From Atopsyche davidsoni (lineage: Eukaryota > Arthropoda > Insecta > Trichoptera > Hydrobiosidae): 64,000 nt of DNA. The position numbers were made by a program, and so were the translations under genes. Location of the stretch: positions 10,232,501 to 10,296,500 of the forward strand of contig JAILWY010000027.1 of the NCBI GenBank assembly GCA_022113835.1. Reading direction: 5' to 3'. Positions 35,106 to 50,245 of this stretch are shown here, one piece after another; the first letter of the stretch is position 1; each line of letters begins with the position of its first letter. The notes beneath the pieces were generated by a model. That model had not been told where the DNA came from and did not search any database. It was given only the letters and a program-made list of their open reading frames with translations.

Positions 35106-38100
35106 CTTTTAAAAGTATTAAATAAATCACAGATACGTAAGAAGTTACTTTGTTTCTGTTTAAAAATAAGGTTAGTTTTAGTCGTACGGACGATTTGGTA
35201 TTGAAATAGGTTTATTTCTCAATTTAGATGCTGGTTCAGTGGAAAAACAATATAGAAAATCTCGTACGTGCTTGTCTGAATGGGGCTTTGGCTTAAGGAG
35301 TATGCAATTCCACGTTAACTTTCCTTTGTTCTGGCCTTTATTATGTTTACCGTATGCAATAAAAATTACAACACGCAATACAAATTATATTTGTAATATA
35401 CGTTAAACCCATTATACTGACAATTTAAAACTTTACTTTGTTATTAAAATCACATTTCTATATGAAAGTGGAAAATACATTTAGCTCTAAAGTATATTAA
35501 AATATACTTTTCATTTAAAAATAATCGCTTAAAAAGCATACATGAAAATGCACTGTGATAATATAACACTATATATTAATTATTTTACTCGCGATAAAGC
35601 ATGCTATGAATTTTGATTTTATGTACAAGAAAGCTATTTAACGATTGTTCAATATTAAGTCACCAGATGATATCAAAGTAATGCTATCATTAGTTTAAAA
35701 CTGTTTGATTTTTATGTATACCATAATTTTTTTTTTGAAGAAGTTAATAGTCGGGAAGTAAAATAAATCGCCTGTCGCATTTCTAGCCCGCTTTTCCCGT
35801 CAACTGCAATGGCAATCCAATATAGAAAAAGACACTTAATGGGTAGTTTAAAGAATAATATTATTTAGAATGAAGTGCTCGGAGGGGTGGAAGCGTTATT
35901 TTTTTATAAGGGAGGCGTTACGCAAAGGCCTTTGATTCTTTTTTATGCGACGAGTGAGGCGCTGAAATAAACTTTAACGATCGAATCGACGAAATTGTAA
36001 GTACAGACATGCCTGCATTATTAAAAAAAATCCAGTGTTTATCCGTAAATAGTAATGAAAAACAACGAAAAGAGATTGATTAATCAAAGCGTTTTTTTTT
36101 TTTAGTTTGTGATGTGAAATTTTGTGTTCAAATTCGTGTAAACCACTGGATTTAATTTAAAACTTTACAAAACTGTAAATACAGCTTAAAATAAAATCAA
36201 TAGGTGCAAATTTATTGTAATATCTCCTCGAACAACTAACATGAACTTTTTTTAATCTAAGTATATAAACTTTTCTATAAAAATGAGGCTTTTTATATAT
36301 TTTTCAAATAAACTACTATTTTCTATTTGTTATATTGATTATGTCATAATTTACTTTAAAATTTATATTCAAAATTACACAATTGCACCCCCCCATTTAA
36401 GCGTTGTCCTTTGTTTTTTTTTTTCCACTGCTTATTTCTATTTGAAACAGAGATTTATCCCAGCGTCTTCTAAAACAAAAACACTTGAAACAAAAAGCGT
36501 TTCAATATGAAAGACAACATTCATATATTGAGCAAACGTTTCAAGAGAAGAAAGGAAGCACCTGCAAAACGTTTTCAGATCGAGAACGTGAAACATTCTT
36601 AGATATATTAATATATATATATTTTTTCTTTTATTCTTATACAAAACTTTTTAACAACAATGAAAAAAAAATTGAAACAGCTTGATTATATATTTTTGAA
36701 TAAAAAAATTGTAGTAATTTCATTCTCTAAATTTCAGATTTTGTTGTGTCTCTTAACATCCGTTAAATATCATTCAATACTTGTTAAAAAAAAGTATTTA
36801 TATCCTTTAAGTCTAAGCAAGTACTTTCTGTGAAAAATATTAAAATTATTCTTATATACTTTAGAGTTTGATCGTGTATTTTAGTACGCCAGAAAAAAAA
36901 TTATGCTTAGAATTTATGTGCTCAAATAATAGAGAAAAATCCTGTGCTTGAACGCAAAGCTATTATTTAAAATTACTGGTACAAAACTACGGCATTTCTA
37001 AAGTTAAAATGCTATTTTTAATATAAAATATAGAAATATGAGCTTTTAAGTTATATTGTATATTTTTTGTTAGTAACGGAATGGCGTGGTAGACCGATCT
37101 AAGAAATCCATAACCACAGTGTTTGCAAAAAAATAAAAACGATTTTCTTTATAACACGTTCGCAGTGTGCTATTAAATTTTCTAAAAGATAAAACTTTTC
37201 TATTCTTTCTTCGTGAAGGCGTATCAATTTCGCGTTTTTCATACGGAGAAATAATGATTCAGTACGAAGGAGATAAAAAAAACTGATAGTTCAGAGAAAT
37301 ACTACTGTAGATCTGATATATCTGACCTGTAGGTTGAATACATCGTACGTGGCAAAAATTAATGAATAATACTGAAATGTGTGTGTCCTTACTACAAAAG
37401 TAGATTATGAAAGCAACAAGGATTTTTTACTTATACTCGTGAATATTTTTTATCGTTTTTTCAATTAATAAATATAAATATGTTGTGACGTAACTTGTAT
37501 AGAAGAAATTCAGAGATCAAACTGAGTACTTCTTAATCGAGATTCGACGATCTAACTACTGAGCCAACCTACGAATAAATCTAATTCATGTAAAATTATA
37601 ACAATTAGTTGAGTTTTCATATTTCCGTATTAAAAAATCAATATTTTTTACAGCGTGTCAATTATCAAGGATATTGCTTGTGTATTTATTTATTTATAGG
37701 AATTCTATACACCGAAATAGGATATACTTTTATTATAGTGATTTTATCAATATATATTAATTTATATAGATCTGAAAGATAGAATATGTTCAGTAACGCT
37801 TTGATCGAAACGAGGGGTGAGTTTTTCTATCGCTGAGATAAGTTAAATAAATCATTTTTATCCCTAAAGTTTCTTAGAAAACCCCGCATCGGGAAAACTT
37901 ACGGTGCAGATTAAATCGGATAATAATCATTACATAAATGTTAAATGGCAGAAAACGAATTTATAGTTTATTATTTATAGAGTTAAATGACTCATACTGA
38001 AGTTTTATTTTGTATTATAAATTTAACTGCTTACGATTACCTGTTGTACCCGTAAATTTCGTGTTAATGTATATTTTGTTATATACAAAATAAATTTTGC

Positions 38101-38307
38101 TAAAAGTGTTTATTTTTAATATTTCAGTCGATTTAAGACTATAAAATAATAGCATTCTTGCGATTATCTTATAATTAATAAAATAAAAACCTTGTAGTGA
38201 TTGAGTAAAAACCTTTGATAATGATTTGACCGAAAAGGAGAATTTGATTTATTCAAAGTATGTTTAAATCATATAAACATGTAACTGAAAAGAATGCTAC
38301 GTAAATT
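35106..38307. other. AT-rich region, no gene seen
   Basis: Only short chance open frames. A weak tRNA-like stretch on the minus strand at about 37515-37590 (GGTTGGCTCAGTAGTTAGAT followed by TCGAATCTC) could be a SINE head relic. Confidence 0.5.
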
Positions 38308-38715
38308 GGTGCAATCGAGTGAAAGCTCTTCGCTATTTATAAAAAAGCTTGTGTGATTTAAAAGCCTGCTGCGATCAACTGAAAAATTCGACGCAATTGA
38401 CCAACTTTGTGCTGAAATTTGCTGAAAAAATCACCGCGATCAAATAAAAAGCTCACCAATAAATTGAACGAAAGAAAAAACATGTTTTACTTAGCCCAAA
38501 AGTACGCCACAGTTAAAAAAAAAAAATACGCCGCGATTGATCGAAAAATTTGCTTGATTGACCAAAATGTATAATAATAAAATTTATCAAAAGTATATTT
38601 TGCCACGATCGACTGAAAGTAATTTGCAACAAAGCAGCAAGTAGGTTTCGATAAAAAGATACACAAAATAAGTCGCAATCGACTGCATCAAGGCAGCACT
38701 AAAATCGACCAGCCT
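38308..38715. repeat. Degenerate array around a GCGATCGACTGAAAA motif
   Basis: At least nine spaced variants recur: GCAATCGAGTGAAAGCTC, GCGATCAACTGAAAAATTCG, GCAATTGACCAAC, GCGATCAAATAAAAAGCTC, GCGATTGATCGAAAAATTTG, ACGATCGACTGAAAG, GCAATCGACTGCATC and AAATCGACCAGCC. They are separated by 20-70 bp of unrelated AT-rich sequence, mostly in one orientation. No coding frame runs through it. Confidence 0.6.
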
Positions 38716-41700
38716 AGTAAGAAACACTTAATGAACACACTGTGTTAGTAGATGGCCGTAATTTATTCGAAACAATGTTTTATCAATATTTCTAATTTAT
38801 GAAGTTGCAGGTATATACATTATTCAAAAATCTATTTCATTATTCATTCACAATGAAAATGGGCTGAACTTTGATAACGAATTCATGAGCCAATATCCAG
38901 GCAGCTTGACCTAAATGGACACACCTGGGCTAATGAACAGGTATTAAATATAATTCTATGAGTGATAATCAATACCATGGAAATCCTTTGTCTCTGCGTT
39001 CATTGTTTTTAAACCGCGATTATTGGATTCTGGTCGCTACTAAATAAACTAGATATTGTAACCGCTGGAAATGATTTATGACAAATTTATAATATTTTCT
39101 TGACATTTTCATGTAACGAAGCAATATTAGGAAAAGGCAGTTTTTCTTTTCCAAAGGTTTATATTTACAATTAACAACGTACAAAATATTTTAAATTATC
39201 AAAACATATTTTTTATTACAATTATATTCACACCGTTATTATACTTAAATATTTGTTTAAAAAAAAATTTAAAAGTATTTTTCGATTTACATATCGATAT
39301 TTCTGAAAATATTGATTCAAAATTTTTGTTAATCTTTCTTGGGGTAAAAATAATTAAATATGTAATAAATGTCATCAATTCTTAAATTTTGGGGTAAAAA
39401 CCCACAGTATTCTGAAAATAGCATGAAAAATATTACTATGGAATTAGGATGTTTTAATATAAATTTAATGATTAGTGCGTTTTGCAGTTCAACCGTTGAA
39501 ATGTGGTTGGAATTGCTACACCCTCTTGCAGTATGCAATCACTGTCTTTCTCCCCGGAGAGCAACTCTCCTATCGTATCGAGTACAGGGTGGTTCAATTT
39601 TCCGTCTACTCAATGGACAGGGTGGTCAACACGACTTGCGCAAATACCAAGCAATACCTCAAACTAAGTTCAAATACAATACCTAAACCATAGCGGTAAT
39701 ACTGCATCAGTACATGAAACCTCATCTCCATGGCAATATAAACACCATGACATTTAAAACTACACCAAATTTTAAACCGTGTTTTAACATTAAGATTCCA
39801 ATAATGAATCTGTTTAATTTAGGGTTTATTTATATATAAAGGAATTAACAAAAAGTTACCTAAGGGTACCCAAGAAACTGGATCTTTGGGTGGTGCCTTT
39901 AAAACTGTACAAACCTAACATATTATATAATTTTTAAAACGAATTTACACTGGTTTTAATAAAAATGATTGATAATATTTATAAAACCACAAACACCTCA
40001 ATTTTTTAACGAAATAATCAAATACAAAATTAACATAACCTATAAATCATAATAAAGGTATTTAGAATTTGAATAAATATAATGGTTTATGAAATCAATT
40101 GTATTTTGAAGGCTCTTTGCTATAATATAATATTTTTTACGGTTTGGTTTAATTTACGGTGATATTTTTTTAAGAGCCGATGTAAAATCGAGATTAAACC
40201 ACCTTCGGTACAGATTGTTTTTAGTTTCAATACAGCTTGATAATTAAAAATAATATGTTTGTTTTATTAAAATATGTTTGATGTAACTCTTTGCTTTCTT
40301 TTAATCGAAAGAGCTGCAAACTTTAATTACTTTTTCTTTGCACGGCATCCGTCTTGTTTAAAAAGGATTCATTCCGACTGTCAACAACAAGCTGTCCTGC
40401 TTTTCTGACAATACAAAGAAAAATGCTACCCCTCTGTTGTAAAAGAACAGGCCATGCTTATGGACGCTAGAAAACAGAACAAATGCCGCTAGTTTCTCAA
40501 AATAAAAATAAACTTGAAGTTGTAGAATTTTATTTGATCAAAGAGTCTCTCGAGACACTGTAAAAATCAATAAAAGCTTTTAGTTTTGGTCATTTAAGGT
40601 TTTCGGTAAAACAAGTAAAACCCTTGAACATCATACAGATTTCTCAAAGCTTAAATTTCAAATAATAAGTTTATTAAAAAAAATGTAGTTGCTAAGTCCA
40701 ATAATAATAAAAAAATTATATGAATAAACTAAATTCAATATTCTTATAGTTTATAGTTTCAAATATTGACCTAACATGGATGAAGTAATAACGAAAATCA
40801 ATATTTCTAAACTTTTTTTGTTGTAATTTTTGCGTCTTTTTTTAAAAATGCGTTGGTTAGTAATTTTATAATTTTAAATAGCTGAAAATGTAGGTTATAG
40901 GATGAAGTGTGGTCTGCAAGTAGTAGAAAGTTGCAATAAGCTAGTTAAGGGGTAGTTGGGTAAAGGAAAACTAGTCGAGCGAGTCCATTCCCGGCAGATT
41001 GCAAAGCTCTTTTTGAGATTGGTTCTTGCCTGCAATTTGCAATTATTTCCTACCGATTGAAAACGCTAAAGCATTACTGGAATTATTAAATAAACTTTAA
41101 TTTAATTTTACATTTGATATCTTACACTACAAATATAATTTTTTTATTGAAAGTCAAGTAAGCTTTTACACATCGTAAAATCTTAAAAAAGTCACATCTC
41201 TTTACTCAAATGATATTTTTTAGCTTTCACAGTCTGATACTTTTGCTCTTTTTTACAGTTAAATAACTGAGAACATGTATTTTATATTTTTATCAAGGCT
41301 TATTTTTTCTCTCAAATAATACATGAAAATATTTTGAAATTCAATACAATCGAAAATAACTTGAAAAACTCTTTACACTACTCGGATTTAAACGCAATAC
41401 AATGGGTACATAATAGGATTACTAAATATTTAATATAGTAACTTGTATGTGCTATTTTACAAATCGCAAATAAAAGAAACAGCTTTTTGAGTGTTTTCAG
41501 TATCTAGAAGCACACATCGCCGCAAATTCTCGACTTTTTAGGATCGCATTAACCGAAAAGTGGATTAACCGGAGCGTTTGAAAACCCCAAAAGAGGGGTG
41601 TTTGTAAAGAGACAGGTTAAAATACATAAAAGTCAGAGAAAGTACATGCAAATACACGACATAATGAAAAGGGCTGTGGTTTTTCACACAAAAGAGCTTG

Positions 41701-43710
41701 AGAGATGCAAAAAAAGTCTCTTTGGGATTTTATGAATGCTTGATACGCTATTAAATGTAACAAAATTATTTCAAAGTAGCTTATTTATTTTTAATATACA
41801 CCCTGATATATTTAAAAAAAGTCGTGTGTTACAGTTGAAACTCTATTTTTAATCATGAGAACTGATACTTTGTAATAAAAAAAATAATGGAGAACTTTTT
41901 GCGTTCAAGAGAGTGATAAACAAATATCAAATATCACATCAAAAACAAATTATTTTACGAACACTTCTTATGGTTACAGAGAAAGAATGTATCAGCCTGT
42001 CTGAAACATTCATAAAATATTATGATGTTCATTTTTTCATGGAAAACAAACAAGTGTTTCGCGGTTCTGAATTTCAGAGATTTTCGAAATGTGTCAGTAT
42101 CACCACAGATGTTTCAGTTTTCTGTTAGATAATATTAGTTTATGAATTCACATTAAAGCCGAACCTTTTTCCGATGAGAATCTCGCAAGTTACGAGCAAA
42201 GCCTGCACGGGTGTAAATACTCAACTCCCCGGAGCTGCTCCCATCCGCAGGCAGTTCCTCTTCACTTGCCAGTAAATCAAACGGAGCGTTCGGAAATCCG
42301 AACTGCGATGCTTTGCATATTCAACTACAGCTGTTTAGATTTCCACCCCAATAATCAGTACTGCAAAGTCTAGTCTAGTCGAACGATTTCATCAAAATTT
42401 ACGACTTTCATACTCGAACAAGACTGAAAAAAGTTCATCAAGAAATCCAAGCACACACACACACACACAGCTGTTCTTGAAATTCAGGTCAAAAGTATAG
42501 TTAAGCCTGAAAACCGCAGATGCGAAACAAGCGTTCATAAATCCAATTAAACGAGCTTCCTGAAACTAAATTATGACGTCATCATCAAGGTATGAATATT
42601 CCCCTTATGTTAAGTCATTTAAATTAGCAATCAATCCCTTTGCATTGTCCAGATTATGGAAATAACTAAAATTACCAAAATTTACATACAGAAATGGTAT
42701 GTGAACCCACAAAGAGACGCCGCCAAACATAACGACCTAGCCAAGAGAAACTGTTAAGGCTATATTGCGGGTTGATTGCTGTGGGAGATTACGGTTATCC
42801 GGTCTTAAATTTTAAATAATTATTTTGATTAACTATTAAAAGCGAAAATATAAATGTACTTGCTGTGATAAAAGTAAATAGCTTGCGAACTAGCGCATTC
42901 TCAAAATAATGTTATTAACACTGTAAACATTGTTTTTAATTAAATCGAAAATAACCTTGCTGTAATTATTTCCAAAAAAAATACTTGTAGCGTAGATGAG
43001 TTTTCATTTAAAGTTTTACGTTATCTTCTAAACCTGATGATGCTTGATACTTAAAAAAAATTTAAACATTTATATCACTCTTTGATAAGCAATAATTATA
43101 AGTAATGGACCAGTGAAATAGCACTTATAAATGGAATAGTACTTGTAAATAAAATTTATAAAACACAAATAATATAATATTTACTTTTAAAAAAATATCC
43201 ATGAAAGCTTGCTCTGTGTAAATCTAAAGGCTCAGAGTAAAAGCGAAAATCTTTGATATTTGCAAATACGTCAGTCAATATCCGTTTTCATATTTCTACG
43301 ATCAAAGAAGCACTTAACCAGGTTCTTATTATCAATCTATTGCCAGGATAAATAGTTTTTAGGATGAGTCAGACGGCAGACTCGTGTTTACGATTCGGAA
43401 GTATACGAAATTAAAAATAAAAATAATCCATGGCAATTCCCACATGAAAATACATTTTTTGCTTTTTCGAAGTAATAAATCTCACCATGATTTCTTAAAA
43501 GTTAAAAATATTTAATTTGATTTACAAATGAGACAAATGTAGCTATCTGCTAAGGTCATTATTAAACCGCTGACCCAGCAAATTCACTTAAACTAAACCA
43601 ATATGTCAGGGGGCCTTTGGGACAAATGGTCTGAATTTATTTGTTCATACTGGAATACCTTCCATGGAGGCAGCCCGATCCTCCGGGGGCTTAACAAGAT
43701 TGCTTGAGGC
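38716..43710. other. AT-rich region, no gene seen
   Basis: The only clear features are a (CA)9 run at 42452-42469 and two nearby copies of ACAGGGTGGT (about 39585 and 39619). Short open frames (39369-39686, 41913-42128) have no recognisable domain. Confidence 0.5.
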
Positions 43711-44405
43711 TGGGTCCTTGGAGACGGATGACAGGATCCGATACAAAGAAGATGCTAATAATGGCAACGACACAACAATTAATACTATCAATATAGGCAG
43801 TTGATTTGTATTTATTGAGACTAGCTTTTGAATATGATTAAAAAATTATTGTGAGAGTAAATAAAAAAAATCGGTTTCAAGTTACTTCGATTGCCTGATA
43901 ATTGGTCCTTGCCTTGCCCGATATACAAAAGATGCTAATAATGACAACGACACAACAATTAATACTATCAATATAGGCAGTTGATTTGTATTTATTGTGA
44001 CTAGGTTTTGAATATTAATATAAATATGATTAAAGAATTATTAGAAGAGTAAATAAAATAGTGGATTTCATGTTACTTCGATTGCCTGATAATTGGTCCT
44101 TCGAGACGAATGACCTTGCCCGATACACAAAAGATGCTAATAATGGGAACGACACAACAATTTATATATTGTATTTATTATGACTTACTTTTCAATATTA
44201 TTTTAAATGATCGATTTAATATTGGTAAAAATATATATTTCTACTGTAAAAAAAAAGTGCGGGTTACGAGTTTTTTCGATTGATTGATAATGGGTCCTTC
44301 GAGACGGATGACGGGATCTGATACAAAGAAGATGTTTATAATGGAAACAAAACGATAATACAAATTTCTGTCATTATAGGTATTTGATTTGTATTAAATA
44401 AGTTT
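43711..44405. repeat. Tandem array of ~192-bp units (four copies, last partial)
   Basis: Units start at GGTCCTT near 43713, 43903, 44095 and 44292, spacing 190-197 bp. Conserved blocks are GAGACGGATGACAGGATC (degraded in unit 2), AAAGATGCTAATAATGG.AAC, GACACAACAATTAATACT, AGTTGATTTGTATTTATTG and TTACTTCGATTGCCTGATAA. Each unit has diverged from the others by several substitutions and indels, so the array is not recent. Confidence 0.8.
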
Positions 44406-47400
44406 TATTCATAAAAAAAAATACACCAGAATATAAACACAAGTAAAAACGAGATTTTAACAGATACAAAAAACAAAATATCTTTATTCACGTAATAAAT
44501 GTAAAATGTGGTTACCTTAAGTGTTGACAATTTAATTAAATTACTCTTAACGAGAACCTCGCAATCCTAATATATGTCATTAGGTTTGAAATTCACGAGT
44601 CTCCCAAAGCTTGATTACGCTTGTATATTTTATATAATTGATCCTTTATTAAGTCGTAATTGACTTAATCTAAGCTTTTGAGTTGCAATGTCGCGTTGTA
44701 TCAAATCAAGCGGAATATACGTAATGTTTATTTTCAGTTATTGCCAGAAATCACGGCTTTATTTTAACAAATCGCGATTTGTCAAGTTGTGATTAATTGA
44801 AAGCGTTTCAGTGAACGGAATATTTAAAGTAATCGAGGATTTGTTCAAAATAAATCATTGGTGATTGCGTGTATTTGTTACCGTTCAGGATTTGAAATAT
44901 AATAAAGCTTTCATTTGCGATTACTATCAAGACCAATTTATTTTATTCTTTTTTTTATATAATAAAATGTGGTTTTACTGCCTTATATCAAGGTTCATAA
45001 CATAAGTTCGTTTTTATTAACTTTATAGATACGTGCCTCATCGTTAAAACTACTTTTATACCCTGAAAAAAAAAAATTTATGCTTATTATCATAGTTCCT
45101 TCAATTTATTTTCGAAGCGCGAAGATTTATAACTCAGTTATTTTGATAAGAGATATATCCCATTTTATCAGTATAAAAGCCTTTTTTTAATAGAGATATT
45201 TTTATTTTCATACAACTTGGTATAAAGAAAACTAATGTCACAGTTGAAAGCAAATAAAAATAAACAGTAGTTTTGAGAAAGCGTTGTGCTTTATATAACA
45301 ATCGTTATGCTTTTAGATTCTGTCCCCAAACATTGGTCTAAATTTTTATTTATTTTTATGCGGTAACTGATTCCGTAGTACTTCATCAAGTATTTCACTG
45401 CACTTCATGGGGTTTTTTTTAAAGTAGATCTACAGAGAATTCTTGATCAGATTAATAGCACCGTGTATACTGCACGACTTCTATACACTCAAAGTCAAGT
45501 CAAAGCCTTGCTTCCGCGAGGTGAAAATGAGACTCTGAAAGATCAAAAGGACTCCGTCATTTCCACACACATCACAAGTACACATTTCTGCTACTCAGAC
45601 CTGATTTTGACAAGAAGCAGTTGAACAAAGCCGAACCATTGACGACATGCAAAACTAAGCAACACATTGCCAACACTACAGACCATATGAATATTCATAA
45701 CCGAGAAATAAATAAAATAATTAAAAAATATTTTTTACTTTTCATTTTTTTATAGTCAAGAAAGTATATCGCGTCTTTAAATTAAATTGTAAAATAATTA
45801 ATAAAAAAGTCATAGCAAGTTTTGTAACTCGAAAGCTTTTATTAAAAACATATTTTTGATACATTCACGTATATTTACAACAACAAAAAAAACGATGTAT
45901 TAATTTGTTCTCGCAAGCACGCCTGAGCCGGTTTATTTACTCGATGATGCTCAAACCTAACTTATATCATAGCACGTAATAAACATTTCAATATAAAACT
46001 TTATTTATTGAACGCGGAGAGGAGAAACTTGCTTGTATTATGCGATAAAATTATTTCATCCGTGCCGGGCTTTACGCTTTAAAGTTCAAAAACTCATATA
46101 AAGTCTCACAAAAGGCGCTCCCCCTCATCGTCATCGCAACGGAAGCCCGTTTCCAGATGTGAGCTTTTGGAAGAAAAAAAAGCTCCCGGAAGATGCGAAC
46201 TCAATAAGATTCCCGACTAATTACATTTGTATGTGCAAACTTCGCCAAGTGAGTCCTCTCGCTCCGGCGAGCCAAAGTTTTGCCTGCAATTTTTCAAAGG
46301 CAACTTAGGAGATTGGATTCTCAATAAATTACCAGAGCACTTTAAAAATAAAAGAAATTTCCTGGCGAGAACGTGTGTACAATAAATTTTACGTTTGAAT
46401 ATATAAAGTGATCGGTTTTATCATATTGAATGTATCTAAAATAATATACATGAAGATTTAAACATCGTTACGGTGAAATTACTTTAAATTAAATTTAAAG
46501 ATACGCAAAGATTATACGTATTTCTTTGAATAAGTGAAATGAAATATAAAATATTTCAGCAGTATTATCGGTTAAGGTTGAGTTATGTTCAGAGAACATG
46601 TCGACAGTAATAATCTATAGTTACTAGTAATAAACACCCCTTGACAAGAGGCTTCAATTAAATTTTCACGTCTGTTCATATTCCACAGTAGTGGGGTTCC
46701 GTCTAGCGAAACCGAATGCCTCTCGAGATGTGTACAACATATAGGCTGTAAACCAGAAACCAGAGCCCATTCTGTCAGCAGACTGGTTGGTTTATGACTT
46801 GACTATCTGTATTCATAGACCCGATGGTAAGCGAGAAGGCCGAGCGGCCGTTCAAGTCAATTTCCATTGCAAAATATGCCGATTTGGTCTGACGTTAGAT
46901 GTATAGTGTTTTCGCAGTGGTTCCAACTGAAACCTTGCTGAAAATTGTATTGTATTTAACGATGATTTATTATATACAAAAAAGACCGCATAAACCTTGA
47001 GTACTTAAACCTATTTCAGCTGAATAAAAGTGATTACATTTAGCAAAAGTAACCAATGAATGTTACTGATAGTTGATTATGCGTAACTCTATTTGAAGAA
47101 TTCATGAAATATTTAAGCTAAAATAGACTGTGACTTATTTGATTTCTACGTAATCATTGTTCAATTTAATCAAGTTTAAGAAAATAAATGATTTTACAGT
47201 ACTAAAAGTAAGCAAAATTATATGTACCTTATCTTTCAAAAATGAAAAAAATTCTTATTAAAATTCCAAGAGCTTAAAAAAGTTTTTTCGGAAAAATACA
47301 TAAAAATATATTTCTGGCTAACAGCAGTAAAGTCTACATTTCAATACTTTTTTATGTACATATATTTAATGATAACTAATCCTAATAAAATCCTTTATAC

Positions 47401-49054
47401 TATATTTATTCAGGATATTTTTGAACCAATACACTCTAGTTTTAGTGGTTTCAACAAATATCGTCTTAAACGCAAAGTGCTGTATTGATTTATGCAAAAA
47501 CAGATAAACAATTTTTAAAGTCTCATCGTTTTATATATTAAATAACTACTTGTTTAAAACCATATTATAAACATAAGCCTATGTATAATATGTGGTAGAA
47601 AATTTAAACAAAAACTACTTTCATCCTGCAAGTAGTTAGTTACTTCACGAATAAAGATTTACCGGAATAAAATATCACACCCATTAAAACGACTATAAAT
47701 TCACCTGATATCGGATTTTTGCTCCAGTCCGTTTGAAATTAATTTTCTTGGGACATATTAATCAATACAAACTCAATTTGTCGAATGGCCAACATTAATT
47801 TGATTCTTTGAGTTATGTCCCTAAGCTTTAGTGCTTAGCCGACTAGTGCCGACCGACAACTACTTAATGGAGTGATTACGTGAGGAAACTTAACTATTCG
47901 GTCTTGTTATTATGTAGAAAGATATTTTTTATAAATATTTTAATAATTTGAATTTCAATGTGACTTCGTTTCATCACGCCGTTTTAAATTAGATTTAAAT
48001 AAAACACTTTCACAGCAAAGTATTTTTAAAAAAGAAATATTTATCAATACTCAATTTCAAATTGAAAATCCTAACGCTTCTGTCTTAACCATCGAAATTT
48101 AGCAGTTTAATCCTGTCGACCCCTATAGCACTATGGTCGAAAGGATTAAGGTGTAAAGCCGCAACAGCCAGTAAGTGTTTTCAGGTTCTAGTACACCCAT
48201 ACCCTAAAAAAAACATTCACCTTTCACATCGTCTCATGAAGGTACTATCTACCTAAAAATATAATGATAATACATTCAGAAATTTCGAGTATTTTTATGA
48301 TTTAGACAAAATAGTAATGAAAGCTGATTTTCTCATACTCGCGTAGATAAATAATAATATTTATTACCCGTATACATACTTTTGTGTAAAAAATAGTTTC
48401 TATATAAATGTATGGCAATGTACGTACATGAAAGGAAGATAGCAAATATTATAACTCAAATAATATATCTGGCAGGCGTACCGGAGTTTATTACTTATGA
48501 CGTATAGTCTATAATCAGAGCAATATATCAAATCAATTATCCGGATACAGAGATATTCATCTAAGGACGCTAATGTATTGCTAGAATATTCCCTACCATT
48601 CGTGACATTTTTCGCCGATGCCATCAAATTGTCGACTCGGAAAGAATGATATTGATGATGTGTAGCGGATATCGACACTGGGTGTTTACTAAAGACGGAT
48701 CATTTGCCGAGGAGTTGATTGATTGGCCATTTTACAAACTGTCTTCCCCGATATACTGACAATTTTATTAAAACGGGCCATTATCCCGAACAGCCCTCCA
48801 TTTTTCAATGTTTCAAAAAGGACAGAGTCAAATTATACTTCCATTGAAATGACGAACAAAAGGCAATGATTGCATTTTTTTGGATTTTGATAAAGGACGA
48901 TCATTCATTTCTGTAATTTTTTCTGATCATATTCTGAGCATATTTGTGGGAATATATATATTTTATGCTAGCTATGCAAGCAAGAGATATATCATTCAAA
49001 TAACCTGCACTAAAAGTCCATAAATTTTACTTTAAAACAGTTTCACGTAATCAC
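44406..49054. other. AT-rich region, no gene seen
   Basis: GC-richer patches at about 46020-46320 and 46690-46920 lack recognisable coding sequence or transposon ends. Either could hold a leader exon of the calexcitin-like gene, but there is no positive evidence. Confidence 0.45.
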
Positions 49055-49412
49055 TATTCTGTTGCTTGGGCTCCAATTCTGTACCCTAAGCTTGTGTAAA
49101 GGATCGGTAATAGAGAAGTGGACTTAGAATGATTGTGGAAGAATATGCTCTAAAAGTACCTTGTCGAGTTGGAGGGGTTCCTGATAGTGTTTCTGTAGCT
49201 TGCTGCAAAAAGAGTATCAGATTTAAACGCAAGAGCATTATATAATAATGGTATTAGGCAGTAGCAATACGCATGTTTTTCTTTCTAATATAAAACTGCA
49301 GTATACAAGGACCTACTACACTATTTTCCCCATTGAAAACCATGAACACTAATTCAGCATAAATTTATGGTCAGTGAGATGGTCGTCAACCTCCTCTAAA
49401 GAAGAATTCAAA
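49055..49412 (+). mobile_element. Non-LTR retrotransposon 3' relic (copy related to 5491-6476)
   Basis: It shares CTATTCTGTTGCTTG, GTAAAGGATCGGTAATAGAG, AGAGTATCAGAT, CTACACTATTTTCCCC, ACCATGAACACT and the ending GTCAACCTCCTCTAAAGAAG with the 490-bp tandem units. It keeps both internal segments that are alternately missing there, so it is closest to the parent. Confidence 0.65.
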
Positions 49413-50245
49413 GTAAATAAATATTCCACATATTTACAGAAAATATTTTTTGCATTAATAAAAATATATCATAATGGAATCCCAACAAGTACATATTATC
49501 AAAAATATATATTTCAAATTGAAAAATCAATATTAGAGTGCATGTTATTTAAAACCTCGGAGTACTTAAACAACATATGCGAGGACATAACAGAATGCTT
49601 GCTGATACACCCAATAACAAATAAGATAACGAGATTTTAAAAATAATTTATCGAGTATGTACAAGTCAACGAGCGCACGTCTCAGAGTAAGCGTTAAGCC
49701 GTCGAGTCTCGTTAGGGTCGTGAGGACCTTAAAATATTCAAAAATATTTTTTTCACTCAGGATAAGCACACTGCAAAATGACATGATATGTCGAGTAGAG
49801 AGGAAAATAACTAATGATGGTAATGTAAAATGTAATGGAAAGTCTGTTCGCTCGATTCACCATGTGACGACATCATCTGGCGCACAAATGAGCTTCATTT
49901 ATTCCGGTTGAACAACACAATACCCGGGCACACAGCTTCTTGTGTTTTTCTTCCTCCCGAGCTTTTTTTGTGTTGTACTTAGACAAACAACACAAAAGAG
50001 CGTATTCTTTTAAACCGAGGTTAAACATGATGATTCAAAATTAAGAAAAAACCATTTTTTTTAAATAAAAAAATATGCATTATTAATAAAAATACCATAA
50101 ATTGTATTTTTATTTCATTGATTTTCCTCAATGAAGTTTAACCGTGCGTAAGTTTTTAATCATAATCTTTACCGCTTATTACCTTTTTTGTACAGCTAAA
50201 TAGCAAAGCAGCTCTTCCGTAAATACGAATCGCCCTTCGGTTGTA

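Noticed and set aside
41520..41600. Possible end of a pogo- or Tc1-type element (GTGGATTAACCGGAGCG)
   Set aside because: No inverted partner or target duplication found.
43711..44405. A CRISPR-like array
   Set aside because: The repeats are long, diverged and without unique spacers; the window is animal DNA.
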